Below are positions 45,970-54,527 of a stretch of DNA of 64,000 nucleotides, one piece after another. Location: contig CALULL010000010.1 of assembly GCA_944321465.1 (NCBI GenBank), forward strand, positions 36,841 through 100,840, given 5' to 3'. Below the pieces are notes generated by a model. It saw only the letters and a list, made by a program, of their open reading frames with translations, searched no databases and was not told where the DNA came from. The translations under genes and the position numbers were made by a program. This DNA comes from an uncultured Bacteroides sp. GTDB lineage: Bacteria; Bacteroidota; Bacteroidia; Bacteroidales; Bacteroidaceae. Position 1 is the stretch's first letter. Each line of letters opens with the position of its first letter.

Positions 45970-48338
45970 GACATCCTGCCACGCGCATAGCCGCGACAAT
46001 CCTTGCGGCAGCCGCCCTGGGGCTGCTCGCCGCCTGCTCGGTCACCCGCAACCTGCCCGAGGGCGAAGTGCTCTACGACGGCCAGAAGAAGACCGAGGTG
46101 CTCAACCGCTGCGACACCCCCGAGGGCGAGAACGCCCTGGAGGACGTGGAGGCCGCCCTCTACAAGGCCCCCAACAACACCGTGCTGGGCATCCACGTCC
46201 CCATACCCTTCGGCCTGTGGGTGTACAACAGCTTCGTGAAGTACGAGAAGGGCTTCGGACGCTGGATTTTCAACCGCTTTGCCGCCCAGCCCGTGCTCCT
46301 CTCGGGGGTTAATCCCGGCATACGTTGCCAGGCCGCCGAGAACATTCTCAAGGAGTATGGCTTCTTCAACGGCAAGGTGGACTACGACATTCTGCCCAAC
46401 GCCAAGGACTCGCTCAAGGCCAAGGTGCGCTACCGCGTCGACATGGCCAATCCCTACTACATAGACACCGTCTGCTACCAGGGCTTCTCACCCCGCACGC
46501 AGGCCGTCATGGAGCTGAGCCGCCGACGCTCGCTCATCCGCCCGGGCGAGCACTTCAACGTGGCCGACCTCGACGGCGAGCGCACCCGCCTGAGCAACCT
46601 CCTGCGCAACATTGGCTACTACTACTTCCGGCCCGACTACCTCACCTACCAGGCCGACACCACGCTTGTGCCCGGCGGACACGTCAGCCTGCGCATGACG
46701 CCCGTGCCCGGTATGCCCCCGGCTGCCGAGCGGCAGTACCGGGTGGGGCGCAAGTCGTTCTGGCTGCTGGGCAAGAACGGCGAGATGCCCACCGACAGCC
46801 TGGTCTACCGCGACCTCACCATACGCTACCACGACCGGCTGCGCCTGCGCCCGGCCATGATCTACCGTTGGCTCGACTACAAGAGCTACCGCATGAAGCG
46901 GCAGGTGGAGGACAGCGCGGGCATCAGCCGCCAGCGGTCCTTCGAGAGCCTCTACAGCCTCTACCGCCAGACGCGCGTGCAGGAGCGGCTGTCCAACCTG
47001 GGCATCTTCCGTTCGATGGAGATGCGCTACACGCCGCGCGATACGGCCCTGCTGGGTGACACCCTTGACCTGGCCGTCATCGCCATGCTCGACAAGCCCT
47101 ACGATGCCGAGCTTGACTTCAACGTAAAGATGAAAAGCAACAACCAGATGGGACCCGGCGCGGCCTTCACGGTGACGAAGAACAACGTCTTCGGCGGCGG
47201 CGAGTCGTGGAACGTCAAGCTCAACGGCTCCTACGAGTGGCAGACGGGCGGCGGCGAGGGTGCCTCGAAGATGAACAGCTACGAACTGGGCATCTCCACC
47301 GCCCTCACCTTTCCGCGCGTGGTGTTCCCCAGCATGGGCGACCGCGAGTACGACTTCCCGGCCACCACCACCTTTCGTCTCTACGTCGACCAGCTCAACC
47401 GTGCCCAGTACTACCGCCTGCTGGCCTTTGGCGGCAACGCCACCTACGACTTCCAGCCGGTCGCTACGCGCAAGCACAGCTTTACGCCCTTCCGGCTGAC
47501 CTTCAACGTACTGAGCCACCCCACGGAGGCTTTCCTGCAATTGCAGGCCGAGAACCCCGCGCTCTACATCAGCCTGAGCGACCAGTTCATACCTGCCATG
47601 GAGTACACCTTTACCTACGACGATGCCTCCGTGCGCCGCCTGCGTCATTCCTCGCGCTGGTGGCAGACCACCGTGTCGTCGGCCGGCAACGTCACCTCGC
47701 TCATCTACCGCGCCCTGGGCAAACCCTTCGGGCGGCAGGGCAAGGAGCTGTTTGGCGTGCCCTTCGCCCAGTTCCTGAAAATCAACTCGGAGTTCCGCTA
47801 CAACTACCGCATCAGCCGCCGTCAGCAGCTGGCCATGCGCGTGGCGGCAGGTGTGGTGTGGCCCTACGGCAACTCCTCCGTGGCTCCCTACACCGAGCAG
47901 TTTTACGTGGGCGGTGCCAACAGCGTGCGTGCCTTCACGGCCCGCAGCATAGGTCCAGGCGGCTACCGCCCGGCGCAGGAGAGCAGCTATTCGTTCATCG
48001 ACCAGGTGGGCGATGTCCGGCTGGAGGCCAACGTGGAGTATCGTTTCCCCATCGTGAGCGACCTGCACGGGGCCGTGTTTCTCGACGCGGGCAACGTCTG
48101 GCTGCTGCGTCAAGATGCCGCCCGCCCCGGTGCGCAAATCACCCTGCGCGACCTGCCCGGGCAGATAGCTCTTGGCACGGGTGTGGGCGTGCGCTACGAC
48201 CTTCAGTTCCTTGTCTTCCGCCTCGACCTGGGCATCGGGCTTCATGCCCCCTACGACACCGGTCGCACGGGCTACTACAACATCCCCCGTTTCAAGGACG
48301 GCCTGGCCCTGCACTTCGCCATCGGTTATCCGTTCTGA
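45966..48338 (+). CDS. tamA: BamA/TamA family outer-membrane lipoprotein
   Basis: 790 residues. The signal ends in a lipobox LLAACS, so the N-terminus is acylated, a common trait of this family in Bacteroidetes but not in proteobacterial TamA. POTRA domains occupy about residues 30-390 (AENILKEYGFFNGKVDYDI, ERTRLSNLLRNIGYYYFRP, VQERLSNLGIFRSMEM). The 16-strand barrel follows, with the lid-loop motif VGGANSVRAFTARSIGPGG and a C-terminal strand ending in Phe (HFAIGYPF), the BAM recognition signal. Start overlaps tamB by 4 nt. Confidence 0.92.
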   Translation: MRHPATRIAATILAAAALGLLAACSVTRNLPEGEVLYDGQKKTEVLNRCDTPEGENALEDVEAALYKAPNNTVLGIHVPIPFGLWVYNSFVKYEKGFGRWIFNRFAAQPVLLSGVNPGIRCQAAENILKEYGFFNGKVDYDILPNAKDSLKAKVRYRVDMANPYYIDTVCYQGFSPRTQAVMELSRRRSLIRPGEHFNVADLDGERTRLSNLLRNIGYYYFRPDYLTYQADTTLVPGGHVSLRMTPVPGMPPAAERQYRVGRKSFWLLGKNGEMPTDSLVYRDLTIRYHDRLRLRPAMIYRWLDYKSYRMKRQVEDSAGISRQRSFESLYSLYRQTRVQERLSNLGIFRSMEMRYTPRDTALLGDTLDLAVIAMLDKPYDAELDFNVKMKSNNQMGPGAAFTVTKNNVFGGGESWNVKLNGSYEWQTGGGEGASKMNSYELGISTALTFPRVVFPSMGDREYDFPATTTFRLYVDQLNRAQYYRLLAFGGNATYDFQPVATRKHSFTPFRLTFNVLSHPTEAFLQLQAENPALYISLSDQFIPAMEYTFTYDDASVRRLRHSSRWWQTTVSSAGNVTSLIYRALGKPFGRQGKELFGVPFAQFLKINSEFRYNYRISRRQQLAMRVAAGVVWPYGNSSVAPYTEQFYVGGANSVRAFTARSIGPGGYRPAQESSYSFIDQVGDVRLEANVEYRFPIVSDLHGAVFLDAGNVWLLRQDAARPGAQITLRDLPGQIALGTGVGVRYDLQFLVFRLDLGIGLHAPYDTGRTGYYNIPRFKDGLALHFAIGYPF

Positions 48339-48377
48339 TGTATTGGTTGACGAGGAGGGTAGGGGTTAGTTGACGAG

Positions 48378-49550
48378 GGTTTAGTTGACGAGGAACAAGG
48401 GGGCAGTTGATGAGGGACAAGGCCAGTCCTGTGTGCTATTCGACCCCTTCGGGGCCGTTTATTGTGTGGTGTCTGTCTATCCGGGGGTTCGCTTCGCTCA
48501 CCCCCGGCTAAGCATGGTTGGACTCCTTCGGGGCCCTCCTGTCCTTAGGGGGATTGCGCCGGAGGGTGGCAGGGATGTCCCGTTGTAGGGGCGACCTTTG
48601 CGGTCGCTCGGAGCGCATCCCATGTGGTGACGCGGGCAACCTGTGTCTTTGGGCGGGGCCAGCCCCGTCCCTACGGTGTATGGATACCCGGCAATTGCCA
48701 TGTGTCGCAGGGTACGAACCTCGCAGGACATGCGGCCCCGAGGGGGACGGGCATGTAGTAGGGGCGACCCTTTGCGGTCGCCCGGATCGCATCCCATGCG
48801 GTGACGCGGGCAACCTGTGTCTTTGGGCGGGGCCAGCCCCGTCCCTACGGTGTATGGATACCCGGCAATTGCCTTGTGTCGCAGGGCACGAACTTCGCAG
48901 GACGTGCGGCCCCGAAGGGGTCGAACCATGCTTAGCCCCGGGCGAACGCAGTGAGCCTGGGGTGTTCTGTGCCCTCCTCTTTCCCCGGCCCCTGAAGGGG
49001 GTCGAATAGCACACAGGACTGGCCTTATCCCTCGTCAACTGCCTCCTTGCTCCTCGTCGACTAATCCCTAATCCCAGTCCCCTTCCTTGTGCTATTCGAC
49101 CCCTTCGGGGCCGTTTATTGTGTGGCGTTTTCCCATCCGGGGGTTCGCTTCGCTCACCCCCGGCTAAGCATGGTTGGACCCCTTCGGGGCCCTCCTGTCC
49201 TTTGGGGGATTGCGCCGGAGGGTGGCAGGGGTGTCCCGTTGTAGGGGCGACCTTTGCGGTCGCCCGGAGCGCATCCCATGTGGTGACGCGGGCAACCTGT
49301 GTCTTTGGGCGGGGCCAGCCCCGTCCCTACGGTGTATGGATACCCGGCAATTGCCTTGTGTCGCAGGGCACGAACTTCGCAGGACGTGCGGCCCCGAAGG
49401 GGTCGAACCATGCTTAGCCCCGGGCGAACGCAGTGAGCCTGGGGTGTTCTGTGCCCTCCTCTTTCCCCGGCCCCTGAAGGGGGTCGAATAGCACACAGGA
49501 CTGGCCTTGTCCCTCGTCAACTGCCTCCTTGCTCCTCGTCAACTAAAACC
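48378..49550. mobile_element. Tandem non-coding MITE-like element with long inverted ends
   Basis: The 1289-nt gap between tamA and the TPR regulator is filled by this element. Its two ends are inverted repeats of about 75 bp: the left end from 48378 (TTAGTTGACGAGGA..., then GGCCAGTCCTGTGTGCTATT near 48421) matches the reverse of the right end up to 49550. Inside are two direct copies (about 48428-49040 and 49090-49515), the first with an extra internal duplication of about 171 bp. Palindromes such as GGGGCGACC/GGTCGCCC and GGGACGGGGC/GCCCCGTCCC recur. All open frames are short and fall in the repeats, with no transposase. Confidence 0.8.
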
Positions 49551-49559
49551 TGCTCATTA

Positions 49560-49591
49560 TTTGCCTGTTCGTATTTAGTTCCGTATCTTTG
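49560..49591 (+). promoter_or_regulatory. Promoter of TPR-HTH regulator
   Basis: -33 TTTG (49560-49563), 20-nt gap, -7 TATCTTTG (49584-49591); the ATG is 36 nt downstream at 49628. The promoter begins only 10 nt beyond the MITE-like element. Confidence 0.75.
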
Positions 49592-49627
49592 TGTCCATCA
49601 TCTCGCCATGAGAAACCAGACTTCAAT

Positions 49628-51361
49628 ATGCAAAAGGTAACCTTTGTATTCCTTCTGATGGCCGCAGTACTGCTGTCGTTGCTGTCCTGCCGCCGTTCTT
49701 CGTCGCTACTGCCCGAGTTGCTACGGGCAGACAGCCTGTGTGAGTGCGCCCCGGACCGTGCTTTGCTGTTGCTCGACTCCCTGCGCCCCTTCGTGGATGC
49801 CCGTCCGCAGTCCGTGCGTATGCACTATGCCTTGCTCCGAATCAAGGCTGCCGACAAGGCCGATGTGCCCATCACGTCGGACAGTGCCATCCGTCCCGTC
49901 CTGCGCTACTACGAGCACGGCGAGGGCGACCCACTCCTCCTGCCCGAGGCCCTCTACTACGGCGGGCGCACCTACCGCGAACTGGGCGATGCCCCGCAGG
50001 CGCTGGACTACTTCAACCGCGCCATCAACGCCCTGCCCGACGGGGTGGACGACGGCCTGAAGAGCAACATCTACAGCCAGCGCGGACAGCTGTTCATCTT
50101 TCAGGAGATGTACCCCGAGGCGCGAGAGATGTTTCAAAAAGCGTTGCAGTGCGCTTTGCGCGTGGAAGATAGCTTAAAGATAGCTTATGCATATTCCGAT
50201 ATAGGCTTTTGCTACAGGGCTGAAAAGCAAATGGACAGTGCGCTTATTTATCAAGATAAAGCCTATCCCATAGCTCATAAACTTGGCGGAGAAATTCTGC
50301 TTGCTGCACAGATAACAAGAGCAGGGCTGTTTTTGAGGACTCAGCGATACGATTCTGTTTGGGCTGCTATTGGACCGTATTTCCCGTTTGAGAGGGTAAA
50401 AGCTAAAGAGCACAGAAGTGCTTTGTATTCTATTGCACTGGATTACTATCGGGAGACGGGGAAACGAGATTCTGCACTGTATTGTGCGAAAGCACTTTTG
50501 ACTACTGGTACTGTCTATGCAAAGGAAAAGGCTTATCGCTACTTAGTCCAGTCTGCCTCTTTGAATGGACAAGAGCAGGAGTATTGGAGAGGATATATCC
50601 AAAGTTCAGACTCGGTAGACAAACTGACGCGTGAAGAAGCCGTGCGCAAAGTGGATGGTCTATATAATTATCAAGCCTATGTGCAAGAATATCAGAAGTT
50701 GAAAGTCGATGTTAAGTGGTACAAGTGGCTGTTGTTGGCTTCTTGCTTCTTACTGATTAGTATAATGTCTTTGGTTGTTATAAAGAAAAGGTGTGTAAAT
50801 CGTAGCCAAGTTATAGTGCAAAATGCGGAGAATATGCGACTTCAAAAAGATCAAGAAGCGTTCCAAGTGCAAGAAATATGTTCGGACTCCAGTTCGGAGG
50901 CTAAAATAGTTCAGGGAAATAAGAATACCGTAGACGATTTTTTTTATCCGCAGTTATCAGGGGATAATCAGGTAGATATTCAAGAACAGAAGGTTAAAGA
51001 AGTGAAAACTCAGCAGTTGTTGGACGAATTTAGAAACTCGGTATTGTATAAAGAAACCGTATGTAGTGTTGAGATGCAAAAGAAACTTCCTAATGAAAAA
51101 CTTCAAGATTTGCAGAAGGCATTGGTCGGTGTCTATTCGGAAAACTTAGTCGCATTATTGTCCAAGACTTATTCTATTCATGGAGAAAGGTTGTTCTTGT
51201 GCTTATTGCTGAAAGAGGGATTTTCTGTCAGGGAAATAGCTATATTGAAAGGTAGTACAGCTAATGCTGTTCGTATAGCGTTCTATCGCATAAGTAAGGA
51301 TGTCTTTGGGGAAAAGACAGGGAGTGTTCCTAAACTTCGAGATTTTATACTTTCCTTATAA
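49628..51361 (+). CDS. Membrane-bound TPR protein with C-terminal HTH
   Basis: 577 residues from MQKVTFVFLLMAAV; a start 39 nt upstream overlaps the -7 region. Order: lipobox-like LLSLLSC, TPR units (about 30-340; LYYGGRTYRELGDAPQALDY, AYSDIGFCYRAEKQMDSALI), a transmembrane helix (about 365-388), a coiled coil, and a LuxR-like helix-turn-helix at the end (EGFSVREIAILKGSTANAVR). Such one-chain regulators in Bacteroidetes sense peptides or envelope signals outside and bind DNA inside. It heads the C10 protease locus. Base use changes sharply near 50165: host-like before, AT-rich after, so the gene looks chimeric. Confidence 0.83.
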   Translation: MQKVTFVFLLMAAVLLSLLSCRRSSSLLPELLRADSLCECAPDRALLLLDSLRPFVDARPQSVRMHYALLRIKAADKADVPITSDSAIRPVLRYYEHGEGDPLLLPEALYYGGRTYRELGDAPQALDYFNRAINALPDGVDDGLKSNIYSQRGQLFIFQEMYPEAREMFQKALQCALRVEDSLKIAYAYSDIGFCYRAEKQMDSALIYQDKAYPIAHKLGGEILLAAQITRAGLFLRTQRYDSVWAAIGPYFPFERVKAKEHRSALYSIALDYYRETGKRDSALYCAKALLTTGTVYAKEKAYRYLVQSASLNGQEQEYWRGYIQSSDSVDKLTREEAVRKVDGLYNYQAYVQEYQKLKVDVKWYKWLLLASCFLLISIMSLVVIKKRCVNRSQVIVQNAENMRLQKDQEAFQVQEICSDSSSEAKIVQGNKNTVDDFFYPQLSGDNQVDIQEQKVKEVKTQQLLDEFRNSVLYKETVCSVEMQKKLPNEKLQDLQKALVGVYSENLVALLSKTYSIHGERLFLCLLLKEGFSVREIAILKGSTANAVRIAFYRISKDVFGEKTGSVPKLRDFILSL

Positions 51362-51513
51362 TTCTAATAGCTATTTGGGGGGATGTACTCTTTGTATGGC
51401 TTTCTGTAACGTGCTGACTGCATTTGTAACATAAAGTGTAATACTAAAGATTATACATCTATTCTTTTTTTGACGTAGCTTTGCGACAAATCTTTAATCT
51501 AATTGTACAAATT

Positions 51514-51885
51514 ATGAATAAAATTATTTTTGTCGGCATGTCCGTTCTATTTGCAGGGAATGTCGTAGCAACTAATGTCGTTTGGGTAATTCATTTGAAT
51601 TGGCTTGATGAGAACGATGAGAGATCAACCTATTATTCTAAGGGGACAAAATCTGATTTTGCCCCAATCGCCACCTTCGACGGCGAACACCTATTTATAT
51701 ATACAGATGTAGCCACCGTGACGGCAACGATAGTCGACGAAGCAGGCATCGTTGTCTACGAAGGCGCAGGAGTGAATGAGGGGGGATGCATTGTGCTCGA
51801 TGCACAACAACTTTCCAAGGGACGGTACGCGCTCTACGTTGAGACAGAGAAAGGAACTTACGGCGGTGAGTTTAGTATAGAATAA
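51514..51885 (+). CDS. DUF3244 small secreted protein
   Basis: 123 residues from MNKIIFVGMSVLFAGNVVA, a signal peptide. The mature part is one beta sandwich: FDGEHLFIYTDVATVTATIV, DEAGIVVYEGAGVNEGGC and LSKGRYALYVETEKGTY fit DUF3244, often encoded beside C10 proteases in Bacteroides. TAGCTTTG at 51475-51482 may be its -7 box. A role as protease partner or inhibitor is a guess from position. It ends 19 nt before the protease gene. Confidence 0.8.
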   Translation: MNKIIFVGMSVLFAGNVVATNVVWVIHLNWLDENDERSTYYSKGTKSDFAPIATFDGEHLFIYTDVATVTATIVDEAGIVVYEGAGVNEGGCIVLDAQQLSKGRYALYVETEKGTYGGEFSIE

Positions 51886-51904
51886 TTGTAAAAATAGTAA
51901 GACG

Positions 51905-53191
51905 ATGAAACGTATTTTTATCTTAGTTTCGCTATTTGGCCTATGGTCGTGTAGCACTGATTTGGACGAGACGCTGGAACAACGCCAGCAAGTGCTGACT
52001 CAGCAGGCTACCGATGCGTCGCATCGGGTGAGCCAGGTAGAGGCTTTGCAATGTGCTGCTCGGCTGTTGGGCGGTTCGCAGACACGTTCGGTTGCGGACG
52101 TGCGGGTAGACTATGTGTTGGATGAACAGTCGGCCACGCGCGGCGCAGCAGGAGGCAACGACACGGTGGCCTACATCTTCAATTGGGGCGATGAGGACGG
52201 ATTTGCCATCATTGCCGCCGACAACCGGGTTTGTCCCATTCTTGCTTATTCGGAAACGGGGACGTTCGCGAATGTAAAGGGTGATGCGGTGGATGTGAAC
52301 TTCACGTCTCGGATAGGCGATTATGTTCGGCGCGGCGAGACCCGGGCTTCCGATTCTGATTGGTGGGGCGGAGGAGATACAGGCAAAGACCCGGTGGACC
52401 CTCCTGCATATGACGTAGTAAAACGGTATGGTCCGTATATGTCGTGTGCCTGGTGTTGGGGAAACTCAAAAGGGATAAACGATTGGGATAAGTATATAGA
52501 GATAGAACATCCGGGATGTAAGATTGGCTGTGTTGCTGTTGCCACGGGGTCGATTATGGTACATTGTAAGGAGCGACTGACGTATTATGATATAGACTTC
52601 CCGCTTGCCGAGATACGCGAAGGCTTGAGGTATGTCCAAGGTGCCCCGGACCCGGAGATAGCAGCTTTGCCTATGGATACAGCTATAGACTATGCTGCGC
52701 AGATTTTGTATTATGTGGGCAAGGATGTGAACATGAAATATGGAGAAGAGGCGAGTGGGGCTTCCCACTATGCCGCTCTTAGCTTGCTTAAAAAGTTAGG
52801 ATATGTTATTCCCACTAACAGTTTTAAGTCATATAACTTGACATCTGCTGTTGCTTATCTTGATATGGATAATCTGTTACTTATGCAGGGCGGTGATGAA
52901 ACTTTGCTAATACAGGAAGATTCCGTGTACCATTTATGGGTGGCAGATGGTTATTCCATTTTGGAAAATACGAAGACGAAGCGAAGGACACCGGAATACA
53001 TCCATTGTGATTGGGGAATGGAAAGGTATAGTAATGGATGGTACAATGGCGATGTGTTTTTTGCGGAAAACGCCTATTACAGTGATATGATTTATTGTGC
53101 GGTACAGGTGGAAAATCCGAAGTCTGTAATGGGGGACAAATACAGGAACATATTAGACTGGGAGGCGAAGTATGGAGAACCAGAACATTGA
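51905..53191 (+). CDS. C10 family cysteine protease (streptopain-like), lipoprotein
   Basis: 428 residues. Lipobox LWSCS near residue 16. A Spi-type propeptide (about 40-145) includes NDTVAYIFNWGDEDGFAIIA and NRVCPILAYSETGTF. The catalytic domain has the Cys in IGCVAVATGSIM (Cys209) and the His in YHLWVADGYS (His343), in the right order for SpeB-type enzymes; the last motif is HCDWGMERYSNGWYNGD, where streptopain has NWGW. It would be an exported, self-processing protease; substrate unknown. GC falls from the N- to the C-terminal half. A close paralogue follows immediately. Confidence 0.88.
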   Translation: MKRIFILVSLFGLWSCSTDLDETLEQRQQVLTQQATDASHRVSQVEALQCAARLLGGSQTRSVADVRVDYVLDEQSATRGAAGGNDTVAYIFNWGDEDGFAIIAADNRVCPILAYSETGTFANVKGDAVDVNFTSRIGDYVRRGETRASDSDWWGGGDTGKDPVDPPAYDVVKRYGPYMSCAWCWGNSKGINDWDKYIEIEHPGCKIGCVAVATGSIMVHCKERLTYYDIDFPLAEIREGLRYVQGAPDPEIAALPMDTAIDYAAQILYYVGKDVNMKYGEEASGASHYAALSLLKKLGYVIPTNSFKSYNLTSAVAYLDMDNLLLMQGGDETLLIQEDSVYHLWVADGYSILENTKTKRRTPEYIHCDWGMERYSNGWYNGDVFFAENAYYSDMIYCAVQVENPKSVMGDKYRNILDWEAKYGEPEH

Positions 53192-53204
53192 AATAGGAGA
53201 GGCA

Positions 53205-54464
53205 ATGAAAAAGTATACATATATTCTTGCGCTGCTTAGCCTTTGTGCTTGCAGCAACGATTTGGATGTGGCTGTAGAACAGCAACAGTCGGCGAATGCG
53301 AAGCAGGTTTCTTCTGCGGAGCATCGAGTGGATAAGTCGGAGGCTTTGGAATATGCCAATGCTTTCTTGGAAAGAGGCCGGACGCGTTCGAATGGGGATG
53401 TCCGGGTGGATTATGTCTTGGACAATGCTGCCTCTACGCGGGCCGTTGGAAGTGGCAACGATACGGTGGCCTACATCTTCAATTGGGGAGAAAACGACGG
53501 CTTTGCCATTGTCGCTGCCGATAATAGGGTTTATCCCGTCCTTGCTTACTCGGAGAAAGGGATGTTCAGTAATGAAAAGGGAAGTGTGACGGATGTGTTT
53601 TTTACCTCTAAGATAGGTGCTTACATCCGGGAACAAGTTGCGGGCGTGGAGTCAGGGGAGATAGAACCTTTCCCGGCAGAAGCGTTGAACGACGCTTCTT
53701 TGCTTCAGACTGTTCATAGGGGACCCTATATGACAAGTGAATGGTGCTATGGGTATAGCAGGGGAGTCGAATGGGATAAATATATCAAGATGGCACATCC
53801 CGGTTGCGCGATAGGGGATGCTACTATTGCAGCGACTTCTATCATGGTGCATTGCAAAGATGAGCTTACTTATTATGGCATAGATTTTCCGCTTGCCGAG
53901 ATACGTGAAGGGCTTCGAGGTACTCCTAAGGCTTGGGCGGACGAAACCATAAGCCCTGTACCTTTTGATGTGGCTGTTGATTATGCTTCAAGACTGCTCA
54001 TGTATGTAGGTGCGGATATAAACACGCAATATGGCGAATTGAAGAGTTCGGCGAATTATGAAGACGTTGCTGCCTTGCTGAGTAAATTGGGCTTTTTAAG
54101 TCCTGGCGTTTCTTTTGAAAATTATAGTTTGGACATTGCTTTGACATATCTTGAATGGGATAATCTGTTGCTTATGGATGGGTTTGGAGTAAATGTATCG
54201 ACTTTGCAGGGAGAACATTATATGTGGGTTGTTGATGGATATTCTTATCAGGTTGATACGGATACGCAAAGACGTTCTCCTTTGTACATTCATTGCGATT
54301 TTGGGAGAGAAGGTGCTGGTAATGGAAGCTATAATAGCAATGTGTTTCATACTGGGAGCGGTATTTATTCTACAGATTTTAAAATTTGTCCGGTAATGGT
54401 AGAGAATCCTTGGTCTGTATTCTGGGATAAATACAGAATAGATAGGAATGATCCATATTGGTGA
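53205..54464 (+). CDS. C10 protease paralogue lacking catalytic residues
   Basis: 419 residues from MKKYTYILALLSLCACS (lipobox LCACS), with GGAGAGG as ribosome-binding site; a start at 53172 overlaps the previous gene. The propeptide matches its neighbour (NDTVAYIFNWGENDGFAIVA). In the catalytic domain the Cys is replaced by Asp205 (HPGCAIGDATIAATSIM), and the His position by Tyr339 (HYMWVVDGYS; a His sits one residue earlier). The protein is full length with no frameshift, so it is more likely a binding or regulatory pseudoenzyme than a decaying gene. It could bind substrate or its active sister. Confidence 0.87.
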   Translation: MKKYTYILALLSLCACSNDLDVAVEQQQSANAKQVSSAEHRVDKSEALEYANAFLERGRTRSNGDVRVDYVLDNAASTRAVGSGNDTVAYIFNWGENDGFAIVAADNRVYPVLAYSEKGMFSNEKGSVTDVFFTSKIGAYIREQVAGVESGEIEPFPAEALNDASLLQTVHRGPYMTSEWCYGYSRGVEWDKYIKMAHPGCAIGDATIAATSIMVHCKDELTYYGIDFPLAEIREGLRGTPKAWADETISPVPFDVAVDYASRLLMYVGADINTQYGELKSSANYEDVAALLSKLGFLSPGVSFENYSLDIALTYLEWDNLLLMDGFGVNVSTLQGEHYMWVVDGYSYQVDTDTQRRSPLYIHCDFGREGAGNGSYNSNVFHTGSGIYSTDFKICPVMVENPWSVFWDKYRIDRNDPYW

Positions 54465-54472
54465 TGTATTTC

Positions 54473-54503
54473 TTTGCACATGTGCAATTTATTCGTATTT
54501 TTG
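54473..54503 (+). promoter_or_regulatory. Consensus promoter of BACON-like lipoprotein
   Basis: -33 TTTG (54473-54476), 19-nt gap, -7 TATTTTTG (54496-54503), 24 nt before the ATG. The lipoprotein therefore has its own promoter apart from the protease genes. Confidence 0.75.
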
Positions 54504-54527
54504 TGTAACCTTTAAAAAGTAACGAGT

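Noticed and set aside
41470-45999. Long minus-strand frames (838 and 644 residues) opposite tamB
   Set aside because: Antisense shadows of a GC-rich gene; TamB on the plus strand has the domain pattern and a ribosome-binding site.
48640-48661. GGGCAACCTGTGTC in the MITE-like element resembling the array core
   Set aside because: The right half does not match the palindrome and the copies recur only because the element itself is duplicated.
48508-49520. Open frames of 100-176 residues in both strands (CGC/GCC-rich, repeated sequence)
   Set aside because: They occur twice in the duplicated MITE-like element, lack ribosome-binding sites and give low-complexity arginine- and proline-rich text.
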